Source: Lentisphaeria bacterium UBA1829
GTDB lineage: Bacteria > Verrucomicrobiota > Lentisphaeria > Victivallales > UBA1829
Direction of reading: 5' to 3'
DNA: 7,719 nucleotides
NCBI GenBank assembly: GCA_002338895.1
Contig: DDJH01000097.1
Location: 1 to 7,719 of the forward strand
In this document: positions 1 through 7,335 of the stretch, piece by piece
Position numbering within the stretch: position 1 is the stretch's first letter
Layout of the letters: each line of letters starts with the position of its first letter
The notes under the pieces: model-generated
Seen by the model: the letters and a program-made list of their open reading frames with translations, nothing else
Told to the model about the DNA's origin: nothing
The model's database searches: none
Program-made: the position numbers and the translations under genes

Positions 1-23
1 ATGATGTGGAGCGCTGGCCGTAA
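1..23 (+). CDS. Possible C-terminal tail of an upstream gene (partial)
   Basis: The frame beginning at base 3 reads DVERWP and then a TAA stop at 21-23. This would leave a 48-base gap to the next start, in keeping with a same-strand operon. Another frame has a TGA at 2-4, which is an equally possible end. Too little sequence is present to assign a family, and the call rests only on the position of the stop codons and the tight same-strand layout. Confidence 0.25.
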
Positions 24-58
24 CCGGCAGAATCTGAAAAAATTTCATAGAGATAGAC

Positions 59-65
59 AGGAGAG
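59..65 (+). promoter_or_regulatory. Ribosome binding site of the 592-aa gene
   Basis: AGGAGAG lies 6 bases before the ATG at 72 and supports that start. The stretch before it (about 36-58) is A-rich, but I see no convincing -35/-10 promoter pair. Confidence 0.7.
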
Positions 66-71
66 AAGAGA

Positions 72-1850
72 ATGCGAAAGATCACACTGGAATGTCCGAC
101 AGCGAATCTGGAGGAGTATCGGAGATTGGCGGAACTGGCGGCGGAGCTGGGGGCGACCCATCTTTCCGCATCGCAGATCGAGCCGAGCATGTGGCAGTGG
201 AACGTGAACCGGTATGATCCCTATCCGAACTGGAGTCTTCATCGTCCGTCGCTGTTCAAGTATATTGTGCCGGAGGAGCTGAAGCCGTATCTGCCGTCGG
301 AGTATGCGAAGCGGAATCTGGATGTCCTTGCGGCGCGGGTGGAGATTCTCCGGGAGTTCGGACTCAAAGCGGCGTTCACGGGAATGGAGCCGGCGTATCT
401 GCCGGAGGCGGTGTACCGGGATCATCCGGCGTGGCGCGGACCGCGCTGCGATCAGGCGCGCCGGGCAAGAACCGAATATTATGCGCCGTGCGTGGACAAT
501 CCGGAGGTACGGAAACTGTATGTCAATACCGTGGCGGAGCTCTGCCGCGTTGCGCCGTTTGAGGAGTTCCAGCTGTTGACCAACGATTCGGGCGGAGGAC
601 TTTGCTGGAATGATCGTCTTTATCCGGGAACGAACGGGCCGTCGGCGTGTCGGCACATTCCGGTTGGCGAGCGGGTGGCGAACTTCCTTTCGATTTTTCA
701 GGAGGGGGCGCGGATGGCCGGGTATGAGGCGGAGGTCAACGTGCGGGAGATTCTGGAACGCGATCTTCCGGCGGTGCTGCCGATGCTCCGTAAAGGACAG
801 TCCGTCAACAACCGGACTCTTCAGCACAAGGTGTCCACGGAGATGATCGGCTTCCGGGATCCGTACAAGGAGTTCACCTCGCCGGTTGCGCGTCTCACCC
901 GGATGGGGGCGATCGCCGAACAGATGCAGAATGCGCAGCATCTGCCGGATCACAATCTCGTGATCGGACTGCGCGGGATGGATGAATGCGACACGATCGC
1001 GTTTCTCCGGAAGTTCCTCGGGAAAATGCCGGAGGGGATCGCCGGACGCTATACGGCGCTTGGAGAGATGGCGGCGGATTTTGTCGGTTCGGAGCGGGCC
1101 GAAACGCTCGTTCAGGCGTGGGACCTGATCGAACGGGCCAACGCCCGGCTCGATCATCTCGAAAGCGGCGGACATCTTTTTGTCCTCGGGACTGTGCATC
1201 AGCGCTGGCTGATCCGTCCGTTTGTCGCATTCCCCGGCGAGCTTAAACCGGAAGAGAAAAACTATTACCGCGAATTCCAGTTCCAGGCGCAGACCGAGGC
1301 GGATGCCGACAACATGCTGGATCTGCAGGCGCACCGCTGGATCGGGGGCTATTCCGGACAGGTGCTCCTGGAGAAATCCATCAACGGTGCGCGGCGCTGT
1401 CTGAACCGTGCAATTGAGCTGTTCACGGAACTGTCGGAATCGGCCGGGAAAGAGGAGGCGCACCGCTATCTGAAAGGGCAGCTTCTGAAGCTCAAGCTCT
1501 ATCGCTGCATCATCTGCAATGCGAACAATGTCTGCAGATTTCAGACCATTCTCGACCGCACCGACTACTCCACGCCGCCGATGGACCGGACTCCGGTGAT
1601 CGCCGAACAGGGCGATATCCGTCTGTTCAGGATCAACGAGATTCTCCGGGAGGAGATTGACAACACGCTGGAAATCCTCTCGCTTCTGGAGCAGGCGGAA
1701 CAGCCGATTCTCCAGACGGCTCCTTCCCGGGATTTTGAGTGCGTGATGGTCTACGGCCCCGATATTGCCGACCTTCTGAGGAAGAAAATCACCATTATGG
1801 AAAACCATCGGCGCGATTTCACCCGTCTCTATAAAAGTTACAACCGGTGA
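72..1850 (+). CDS. Uncharacterised glycoside-hydrolase-like (TIM-barrel-like) cytosolic protein
   Basis: A complete 592-aa protein with no signal peptide or membrane segment, so probably cytoplasmic. Start: ATG after AGGAGAG. The N-terminal 350 residues alternate short beta strands and amphipathic helices as in a TIM barrel: ITLECP at 3-8, the helix around [20 protein letters not shown] near residues 98-107, [11 protein letters not shown] near 166-176 and [11 protein letters not shown] near 298-306. The ends of these strands carry acidic residues typical of glycosidase active sites (E106, N171-D172, D304-E305). The segment [11 protein letters not shown] followed by VDNPEVR resembles the substrate-side loops of large uncharacterised glycosidase-like families. 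The C-terminal third (about 390-592) is mainly helical and holds a cysteine cluster C479-x2-C482-x5-C488. I cannot name a GH family, and the catalytic pair is a guess. A sugar-related enzyme acting on imported oligosaccharides would fit the exported binding proteins downstream, but this is inference. Its stop lies 29 bases before the next ATG. Confidence 0.85.
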   Translation: MRKITLECPTANLEEYRRLAELAAELGATHLSASQIEPSMWQWNVNRYDPYPNWSLHRPSLFKYIVPEELKPYLPSEYAKRNLDVLAARVEILREFGLKAAFTGMEPAYLPEAVYRDHPAWRGPRCDQARRARTEYYAPCVDNPEVRKLYVNTVAELCRVAPFEEFQLLTNDSGGGLCWNDRLYPGTNGPSACRHIPVGERVANFLSIFQEGARMAGYEAEVNVREILERDLPAVLPMLRKGQSVNNRTLQHKVSTEMIGFRDPYKEFTSPVARLTRMGAIAEQMQNAQHLPDHNLVIGLRGMDECDTIAFLRKFLGKMPEGIAGRYTALGEMAADFVGSERAETLVQAWDLIERANARLDHLESGGHLFVLGTVHQRWLIRPFVAFPGELKPEEKNYYREFQFQAQTEADADNMLDLQAHRWIGGYSGQVLLEKSINGARRCLNRAIELFTELSESAGKEEAHRYLKGQLLKLKLYRCIICNANNVCRFQTILDRTDYSTPPMDRTPVIAEQGDIRLFRINEILREEIDNTLEILSLLEQAEQPILQTAPSRDFECVMVYGPDIADLLRKKITIMENHRRDFTRLYKSYNR

Positions 1851-1867
1851 GCCGGAACCGCATTCAT

Positions 1868-1873
1868 GGAAGG
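1868..1873 (+). promoter_or_regulatory. Ribosome binding site deciding the start of the first prepilin-like gene
   Basis: GGAAGG lies 6 bases before the ATG at 1880. An in-frame GTG at 1847 overlaps the stop of the preceding gene (GTGA) but has no purine-rich site before it, so ATG 1880 is preferred. Confidence 0.65.
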
Positions 1874-1879
1874 CTGAAA

Positions 1880-2611
1880 ATGAAACAGATTTTTACTCTG
1901 ATTGAACTTCTTGTAACGATCGCCGTGATCGCAATTCTTGCCTCTCTTCTTCTTCCCGCGCTGAACAGCGCACGGGCGAAGGCGCATCAGATCAGCTGCG
2001 TGAACAATCTGAAGCAGCTGGGATTCGCCGCGATCAACTACGCCTCGGATTCCGAGGATTACTTTGTTCCCGCGTATTCCGAGTGGTCCGGGTATTTCTG
2101 GGAGAATCTTGTCCGGCTGAAGCATCTTTCCCCGGCAAAGGATTACGACGGAGTTGCCAGGAATCAGAGACTTCTTCCAATTCCATCCCTGAGTTGTCCG
2201 TCGGAACCGCATTCCGAGGCGGACGGCGGAAGCGGGACAAGCCGTCTGAAGGCCTGCGACTACGGACAGAATTATTTCATGAGCTATCAGCTTCTCGAGG
2301 ATCCGAATTATGATATTTTCGTGAAACTGACGGAATTCAAACATGCCTCCCGAGTATTCATGTACGGCGACCGGAGCTGGGCGCTTTCCTATACGATCTC
2401 CCCCTGGACCGATGCGGCGACCAACCGGAAAATGACAAGGCACAACAACGGGATCAATCTGGTCTATGTGGACGGACACGCCGGATGGCGTTCGCGCCGC
2501 CTGTATCCGGATGACAGCAATCCCCTCTCTCCCTCCGCATGGCGCTGGATCCACTGGGGATACAAAACCGCACAGATATACTGGTTTTCCATAAGCAAAT
2601 GGCAGAACTGA
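1880..2611 (+). CDS. Prepilin-like H-X9-DG protein, copy 1 (type II/IV pseudopilin-like)
   Basis: A 243-aa protein that opens with [12 protein letters not shown], followed by an unbroken hydrophobic helix up to about residue 28 and then the helical NSARAKAHQ segment. This is the N-terminal methylation/processing domain of type IV pilins and type II secretion pseudopilins, with Glu at +5 after the predicted cleavage site. The residue before that Phe is Ile, not the usual Gly. The globular part has two cysteines, C40 ([10 protein letters not shown]) and C106 (SCPSEPH), which could form a disulfide. It ends with the motif that names the family: H188, nine residues, D198-G199 ([14 protein letters not shown]). 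Aromatic residues are frequent ([13 protein letters not shown]). In this family many paralogs per genome are usual and their function is unproven; a role in a pseudopilus or surface display is inferred from the N-terminus. No prepilin peptidase or secretion ATPase gene is in the window. The next gene is a close paralog. Confidence 0.92.
   Translation: MKQIFTLIELLVTIAVIAILASLLLPALNSARAKAHQISCVNNLKQLGFAAINYASDSEDYFVPAYSEWSGYFWENLVRLKHLSPAKDYDGVARNQRLLPIPSLSCPSEPHSEADGGSGTSRLKACDYGQNYFMSYQLLEDPNYDIFVKLTEFKHASRVFMYGDRSWALSYTISPWTDAATNRKMTRHNNGINLVYVDGHAGWRSRRLYPDDSNPLSPSAWRWIHWGYKTAQIYWFSISKWQN
1898..2215 (+). repeat. Tandem gene duplication, copy 1 (5' block)
   Basis: This block aligns without gaps to 2703-3020, at a constant offset of 805 bases. 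The first 119 bases (1898-2016) differ at only 2 positions, both silent. The remaining 199 bases differ at about 20 positions. Read by eye, the encoded 106 residues differ at 9 sites. After 2215 the two copies need gaps and diverge, apart from a conserved stretch around the KLTEFKHAS and MYGDR coding region. Confidence 0.9.
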
Positions 2612-2616
2612 TTAAA

Positions 2617-2623
2617 AAAGGAG
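2617..2623 (+). promoter_or_regulatory. Ribosome binding site of the second prepilin-like gene
   Basis: AAAGGAG lies 10 bases before the ATG at 2634. A second purine-rich run, AAAGGA at 2668-2673, precedes an in-frame GTG at 2682, so two starts are possible. Confidence 0.6.
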
Positions 2624-2633
2624 CGATTCGACG

Positions 2634-3419
2634 ATGAAATTCCTGCATCGGAACAGAACAATATCTGAAAGGAAAGGGAGGGTGCTCCGCATCTGTTTTT
2701 CCCTGATAGAACTTCTTGTAACGATCGCCGTGATCGCAATTCTTGCCTCTCTTCTCCTTCCCGCGCTGAACAGCGCACGGGCGAAGGCGCATCAGATCAG
2801 CTGCGTGAACAATCTGAAGCACCTAGGATTCGCCGCGATCAGCTATGCCTCGGAGTCCGAGGATTACTTTGCTCCTGCGTTTTCCGAGTGGTCCGGTTAC
2901 TTCTGGGAAAATTTTGTCCGGTTGAAATATCTTTCCCCGACAAAGGATTACGATGGAGTTGCCAGGAATCAGAGACTTCTTCCGGTTCCGTCCCTGAGTT
3001 GTCCGTCGGAACCGCATTCCAGCACGACCTATCCGGGGAACAGCTCTGCCAGGACCAAAGCATCCGATTACGGCGTGAATTATTTTATGGATTATCAGCT
3101 TCCGGAAAACAATCCGGAACAGGTGATTTTTATGAAGCTGACGGAATTCAAGCATGCATCCAAGGTCTTCATGTACGGGGACCGCTACTGGTCGGCCATT
3201 TACAACATCAACCCCTACAATGCGGATCTGGAAAAACACAAGCGCATGATGCGGCACAGCAACGGAATCAACATCGCCTATGTGGACGGGCATGCCAGAT
3301 GGCTTCCTTCCAGACGTTATCCGGTCAAGGTGTATCATCTGGACGCCCACTGCTGGATTCAGTGGGGATATAAACGATTTCAGGGCAACTGGGGATCCTC
3401 CAGTTTGTGGCAGGATTGA
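2634..3419 (+). CDS. Prepilin-like H-X9-DG protein, copy 2 (type II/IV pseudopilin-like)
   Basis: A 261-aa paralog of the preceding gene. The hydrophobic FSLIELLV helix begins near residue 22, after a basic leader of about 21 residues that is longer than in copy 1. An internal GTG at 2682 with AAAGGA 8 bases upstream would give the short leader MLRIC and a protein like copy 1, so the true start is open. Residues 24-129 match copy 1 nearly completely, including the cysteine pair (C57 and C123). The H-X9-DG motif is H208 to D218-G219 ([14 protein letters not shown]). The region between the second cysteine and that motif, and the C-terminal 30 residues, differ from copy 1 in sequence and length, as expected if the two proteins present different surfaces. 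The residue before the predicted cleavage site is Cys. The gene starts 22 bases after copy 1 and ends 16 bases before the next gene. A role in a pseudopilus or as a surface protein is inferred from the family. Confidence 0.9.
   Translation: MKFLHRNRTISERKGRVLRICFSLIELLVTIAVIAILASLLLPALNSARAKAHQISCVNNLKHLGFAAISYASESEDYFAPAFSEWSGYFWENFVRLKYLSPTKDYDGVARNQRLLPVPSLSCPSEPHSSTTYPGNSSARTKASDYGVNYFMDYQLPENNPEQVIFMKLTEFKHASKVFMYGDRYWSAIYNINPYNADLEKHKRMMRHSNGINIAYVDGHARWLPSRRYPVKVYHLDAHCWIQWGYKRFQGNWGSSSLWQD
2703..3020 (+). repeat. Tandem gene duplication, copy 2 (5' block)
   Basis: Partner of 1898-2215 at an offset of 805 bases. The match starts abruptly at the Leu-Ile-Glu codons; upstream of this the two genes do not align in DNA. 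Identity is highest in the first 119 bases, then falls, giving a mosaic pattern. Confidence 0.9.
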
Positions 3420-3424
3420 AAGGA
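3419..3424 (+). promoter_or_regulatory. Ribosome binding site of the 1289-aa gene
   Basis: AAAGGA shares its first A with the stop codon of the preceding gene and lies 11 bases before ATG 3436. A nearer ATG at 3429 is in another frame. The overlap with the upstream stop suggests translational coupling. Confidence 0.5.
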
Positions 3425-3435
3425 TGGGATGAAAA

Positions 3436-6400
3436 ATGAAAATGAACTGGAAAAAAACACTTTTTGCATCGCTTGTCTCCGCACAGCTTCTCTGCGGTGC
3501 GGCGGAGGCGTGGACCTTTGCGGAAATGCCGCATCGTACCGCTCTGGACTGGAATCCCCAAGAGGGTTCCGCATGCGAATGCGCGATCGATTTTGAAATT
3601 CTTTCCCGTCTGGCAAAGCGGGAGGTTCCGGCGGAGACGAGCTCCATTCGTCTTGCCGCGCGGACTCCGAAGGGGGAAACGGCACTTCCGTTCTCGCTGA
3701 CCGGACGCGAAGGAAAAATCCTTCACATCCGCTTTGTCCTGCCCGAAAAATCCACGGGAGCGGTTCTCTACTTCGGCGGGAAGGGGGCTCCGGAAAAGAC
3801 GGCGTCCCTGTCCGGGGATCTGATTGCCGACGCTCTTTCGCCGGAGAACTGGAAGCCCGTTCGGGGAAAATGGAATCTCCGGACGCAGGACGGCGGACTG
3901 CTGTTTCACGCTCCGCAGTTCGGTTCCTGGATCATCGGCAGGACGTTTCCGCTTCCGGCGGATACGATTCCCGGAGCACCGGTGGTTCTGGATTTCGGAC
4001 TCCGTTCTCTCTCCGGATTTCCCTGGAATTTTTCGCTGCGGGTCCGGCAGCTGGATGCCGCCGGAAAGATTCTTCCATCGAGTGCGACCGACCCCCGCTG
4101 GTCCACGTTCTATCTCCCTTCCGGGAAAACGGTTGCGAACCGGGTTTTCGGACGTCTTGATCCGCGGGCAGAAGCGATCCATCTGGAATGGAAGGCAACG
4201 GTCCCGTATTCGCGTTTTGACAACGATGGAAAAGAGGCTCCCGAATACCGGAAGGAGGGAATGCGCGCTCTGCTGATCCGGCTTCAGCTGCGGACCGCGC
4301 AGAAAATTCCGTTTCCCGGCCGGAATCCGGCGTGTTTCACCGAGGGGATCGACGGCGGCCGCGCCTTTCATCTGGATGGGAGACGTGCGCCGTTCTTCAA
4401 CGCGAATCCTCCGTGTGTCTGGTCGGAGGGTGAGGAAAAACTGACCGCTCAGACGGAATATCACTGGAGCCGGGGCGACGGAACATTCGAAGCATGGATC
4501 AAACCGGAATTCACATCCGCCGACCGCGAAAACACCATTGTCGACGTGTATCAGAACTACCGGAGGAATCTGCTGACTCTGACATACCGGCCGAAGGAGA
4601 AACACCTGATCCTGAAAATGAAGGATTTCGGCGATCGCGAAACGAGTCTGTCGGCCGATGCGGAACTTCCCGCGGGGAAATGGAGTCACCTCGCCGTCTG
4701 CTGGAGCCGGAAAGAGGGGATCGCACTGTTTCTCGACGGGAAGAAAATCGGCGCCGATCCCGCGTTCCGCTTTCAGGCGGCGGAGCTGGAAAAGGCGGAA
4801 CGGTGCGACAGCATCATGCCCGACAACATCAGTCTCGGCATCGCGGCGAAACCGGTGCGGAGCATGCCTGCCGGCCTGCGTTCGGAACAGTTCCTCAAAG
4901 GAGCGCTGGACAAGGTCCGCTTCTCGGTCGGAGCGCGTTATTCTGCTGATTTCGAACCGGAAAAGAATCTCCGGAACGATGAGCGGACCTGCGCATTGTT
5001 TGATTATGAGACCTCGTTTGACGGCGTTCATGGCGCAGGCGACCGGTTCATCGCCGGAAGCGTGCTTTCCCTTGATTCTCCGTATGCTGATGCAATGAGG
5101 GTGGAAACGAGAGATGGCAATCGCATTGGATCGGAGAAGATCCGGGTGGTTCCGAAGGAGGTCCCGCTGGAGAACCGTCCGTCGCACACGCTGCCGGTCT
5201 GCAATTATCCGGAAGTGCCGTCGGTGGAGGATTTCCATGCCGCCCGCCGGACGGAAGTCCGCTCGTTCTCCGTGAAAACCGGTGACCGGATTCGGATTTC
5301 TCTCCCGGAAAAAGGATACATGAACTGGCTGGAGATCGCCTGTCCGGAAAACGGGAGTTCGCTGGTCGGACCGGTTCTGCTGAACCGGGGGGATGTCGAT
5401 GTCCGCTCGTACAGCCGTATCGCCGCAACATTGTTTCCTCCGGAGGACGGGAAGCTGACCGATCATCAGCGGGCGATCCGGATGTTTTCGTTCATGATCC
5501 GCTCGAGCGATTACTTCATGTCGCATCAGGCGCGGATCGATGAACAGAACACTCTGCAGGGCGCGGAATACGGAGGCCTCAGCCAGATGATCAGTTACTG
5601 CGGATTCGAATGCGGACCCCTGAACACGCTGACAATGAACATGTTTGTACGGGTTCTCGGACTTCCCGCATGCATGACCCACGGCAATTTCCATCTGTTT
5701 GAACAGGTGTTTTACGACGGGAGATGGCGCTTGTTCGACCTTTCCGCTCGGACCTATTTCCCGTCGCGGCGGAAGACGGATGCCGCTTCTCTGGAGGAGA
5801 TCGAAGAGGATCCGGCGCTGCTCGGGCGGAACAACGGGTATCATTTCTATCGTCTCTGCGCCCGGGAGGCATCGCCGTGGGGCATCTCGCAGGAGGAACG
5901 GCAGAGTTATACCCTTCGTCCCGGCGAGTCGTTCCGCATTCACTGGCAGAACAACGGAGAGTACAACGATCTCCAGCGCTATCAGCCGCGCCTCCGACGA
6001 AGCATGCGGGAGAGCGGACGCGACGTAACTGCGGAAACCGGCGTCGGCAAAGTCCGTTCCGGCGAGTCGGTCCGGCAGTTTGATCGCCCATTCCCCCATT
6101 ATTCCAGTGCGTTTCTGCGTTTCCGCGGAAATGTTTCCGCTGCAAATCCAGCCTTTTCCAATGTTTCCGGCCGGTCGTTCACCTACCGGGTGAAGCTGCC
6201 GTATCCGATCGTTTCGGCGACCTTCCGTTCCGGCGGGAAAAATCTCAGAGGCGAACTCTCCTATGACAACGGAAAAACCTGGAGATCTGTGCCGGTTGCG
6301 GATGACGGACTCTGCCGTCTGACTTTGGAAGTCCGTGCCCGGAACAGCTTTCTTTTCCGGGTTTCCGGAGAGATCGACGGAACTTTTCAGGCGGAGACCT

Positions 6401-7305
6401 GCGTGCAGATGAATCCGCGGGTCCTCACGGGAGCTCTGCTCCGGGGAGAGAATGACATCGCATTCCGCAGCGACCGGCCGGGGAATGCGAAGATCACATA
6501 CTCCTGGCGGATGGACGACGGAGAGATTGTCCTGAACAATGTTCTCAGCTGGGGCGCGATCCCGGGAGAGGAGAAACAGATGGTTCCGCTGAATCCGGAA
6601 ACTCCGTATGCGATCTCCGTTTCCGGTCTGAGCAACGGAGCGGAACTGATCTGCTCGGAGGGACTTCGTGCGGAACGGAACGGAAACACGATCCGCCTTT
6701 CCGCTCTCCGGACGGAAAAACGGATCGGATGGATGACTCTCCGGGATGGAAAACGGGAGAAGCATCTTGCGGTCGCCGTTCTGCCCGGCGCACGCTGGAT
6801 CCCCGCGGAAAAGATGCGTTTCCGGACAGGAATGGAGCTGCTCCCCCCGGATGAAACGAGAACCATGACCGTGCTGCGGTCCAAACGGGCTGGAATGGAT
6901 GTTGTCTGGCCGTTCGATCCGGTCCGTCCCGGAAAATACATGGTGTTTCATCTCGGGCGCAATCCGCGCAGAACGCATCTGATCAATCTGGTCCGTCTTC
7001 TGCGGAACGGAAAACCGGGGCCGGTTCTGGTGCACAAGACAAACAATGCGGCGGAGTTCTACAAGGTGGAACAGCAGCTCTGGCGTTTCCGGTGGGATTA
7101 TACCATTTCCGGTGTCTATCCATACCAGATGATGGAGGCGCTGGATCTTCCGGCGTGCGATTCCCTGAATGTCCGCTACATGTGCCCGGGGATGGAAAGC
7201 GCCGGCGTTCTCCTGATCCCCGCGGATGACCCCGGGTTTCTTTCCGAATTCCGGAAATATCTCTGCGGATTCAACTATCAGCCGCAGATGTTTGCGGACC
7301 GTTGA
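3436..7305 (+). CDS. Large exported protein with LamG-like and transglutaminase-like domains
   Basis: A complete 1289-aa protein. Residues 1-25 form a Sec signal peptide (basic MKMNWKK, hydrophobic core, cleavage after AAEA); C20 is not in a lipobox, so a secreted or periplasmic protein is likely. About 26-110 is a beta-rich domain, and about 120-300 resembles a CenC-type carbohydrate-binding beta sandwich. About 312-505 is a LamG/concanavalin-like jelly roll: FEAWIKPEF near 354, KWSHLAVCW near 416, FLDGKK near 434 and the closing GALDKVRF near 492. About 674-815 reads as a transglutaminase-like fold: C726 in GFECGPLNTL, then RVLGLPAC, H753 in FHLFEQVFYDGRW and D768 in LFDLS match the Cys-His-Asp triad order and spacing of the superfamily. 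About 820-1289 is mostly beta strand with no family I can name. Such folds may be cysteine proteases, peptide or amide hydrolases, or cross-linking enzymes; the reaction is unknown here. The LamG part may bind a glycan. Its neighbours are pseudopilin-like genes upstream and another exported beta-sandwich protein 30 bases downstream. Confidence 0.9.
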   Translation: MKMNWKKTLFASLVSAQLLCGAAEAWTFAEMPHRTALDWNPQEGSACECAIDFEILSRLAKREVPAETSSIRLAARTPKGETALPFSLTGREGKILHIRFVLPEKSTGAVLYFGGKGAPEKTASLSGDLIADALSPENWKPVRGKWNLRTQDGGLLFHAPQFGSWIIGRTFPLPADTIPGAPVVLDFGLRSLSGFPWNFSLRVRQLDAAGKILPSSATDPRWSTFYLPSGKTVANRVFGRLDPRAEAIHLEWKATVPYSRFDNDGKEAPEYRKEGMRALLIRLQLRTAQKIPFPGRNPACFTEGIDGGRAFHLDGRRAPFFNANPPCVWSEGEEKLTAQTEYHWSRGDGTFEAWIKPEFTSADRENTIVDVYQNYRRNLLTLTYRPKEKHLILKMKDFGDRETSLSADAELPAGKWSHLAVCWSRKEGIALFLDGKKIGADPAFRFQAAELEKAERCDSIMPDNISLGIAAKPVRSMPAGLRSEQFLKGALDKVRFSVGARYSADFEPEKNLRNDERTCALFDYETSFDGVHGAGDRFIAGSVLSLDSPYADAMRVETRDGNRIGSEKIRVVPKEVPLENRPSHTLPVCNYPEVPSVEDFHAARRTEVRSFSVKTGDRIRISLPEKGYMNWLEIACPENGSSLVGPVLLNRGDVDVRSYSRIAATLFPPEDGKLTDHQRAIRMFSFMIRSSDYFMSHQARIDEQNTLQGAEYGGLSQMISYCGFECGPLNTLTMNMFVRVLGLPACMTHGNFHLFEQVFYDGRWRLFDLSARTYFPSRRKTDAASLEEIEEDPALLGRNNGYHFYRLCAREASPWGISQEERQSYTLRPGESFRIHWQNNGEYNDLQRYQPRLRRSMRESGRDVTAETGVGKVRSGESVRQFDRPFPHYSSAFLRFRGNVSAANPAFSNVSGRSFTYRVKLPYPIVSATFRSGGKNLRGELSYDNGKTWRSVPVADDGLCRLTLEVRARNSFLFRVSGEIDGTFQAETCVQMNPRVLTGALLRGENDIAFRSDRPGNAKITYSWRMDDGEIVLNNVLSWGAIPGEEKQMVPLNPETPYAISVSGLSNGAELICSEGLRAERNGNTIRLSALRTEKRIGWMTLRDGKREKHLAVAVLPGARWIPAEKMRFRTGMELLPPDETRTMTVLRSKRAGMDVVWPFDPVRPGKYMVFHLGRNPRRTHLINLVRLLRNGKPGPVLVHKTNNAAEFYKVEQQLWRFRWDYTISGVYPYQMMEALDLPACDSLNVRYMCPGMESAGVLLIPADDPGFLSEFRKYLCGFNYQPQMFADR

Positions 7306-7318
7306 GGCTGAAAATCAG

Positions 7319-7325
7319 AAAGGAG
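7319..7325 (+). promoter_or_regulatory. Ribosome binding site followed by an eight-T spacer
   Basis: AAAGGAG lies 10 bases before ATG 7336. The spacer consists of eight consecutive T and then GT. There is no hairpin before the T run, so it does not look like an intrinsic terminator. Confidence 0.7.
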
Positions 7326-7335
7326 TTTTTTTTGT

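Noticed and set aside
1..207. Plus-strand open frame from the first base overlapping the start of the 592-aa gene
   Set aside because: It overlaps the better-supported gene in another frame, and its translation is a run of Arg and Trp residues without family features.
45..1808. 587-codon open frame on the minus strand
   Set aside because: Same codon-aligned shadow effect opposite the 592-aa gene; its composition is low-complexity basic and no start signal is evident.
1847..1879. GTG start at 1847 for prepilin copy 1, overlapping the previous stop
   Set aside because: No Shine-Dalgarno precedes it, whereas ATG 1880 has GGAAGG at 6 bases and gives a typical short prepilin leader.
3436..3510. 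Lipoprotein signal in the 1289-aa protein (C20)
   Set aside because: The residues before C20 are Gln-Leu-Leu, which is not a lipobox, and a normal signal peptidase site follows at AAEA.
3325..7035. 1236-codon open frame on the minus strand
   Set aside because: It is codon-aligned with the plus-strand gene, its translation is rich in Arg, Pro and His with no domain or signal peptide, and the plus strand has a signal peptide, SD and recognisable domains. It is a shadow caused by codon bias.
7306..7335. T run after the 1289-aa gene as an intrinsic terminator
   Set aside because: No GC-rich hairpin precedes the T run, and it lies between a Shine-Dalgarno and a start codon.
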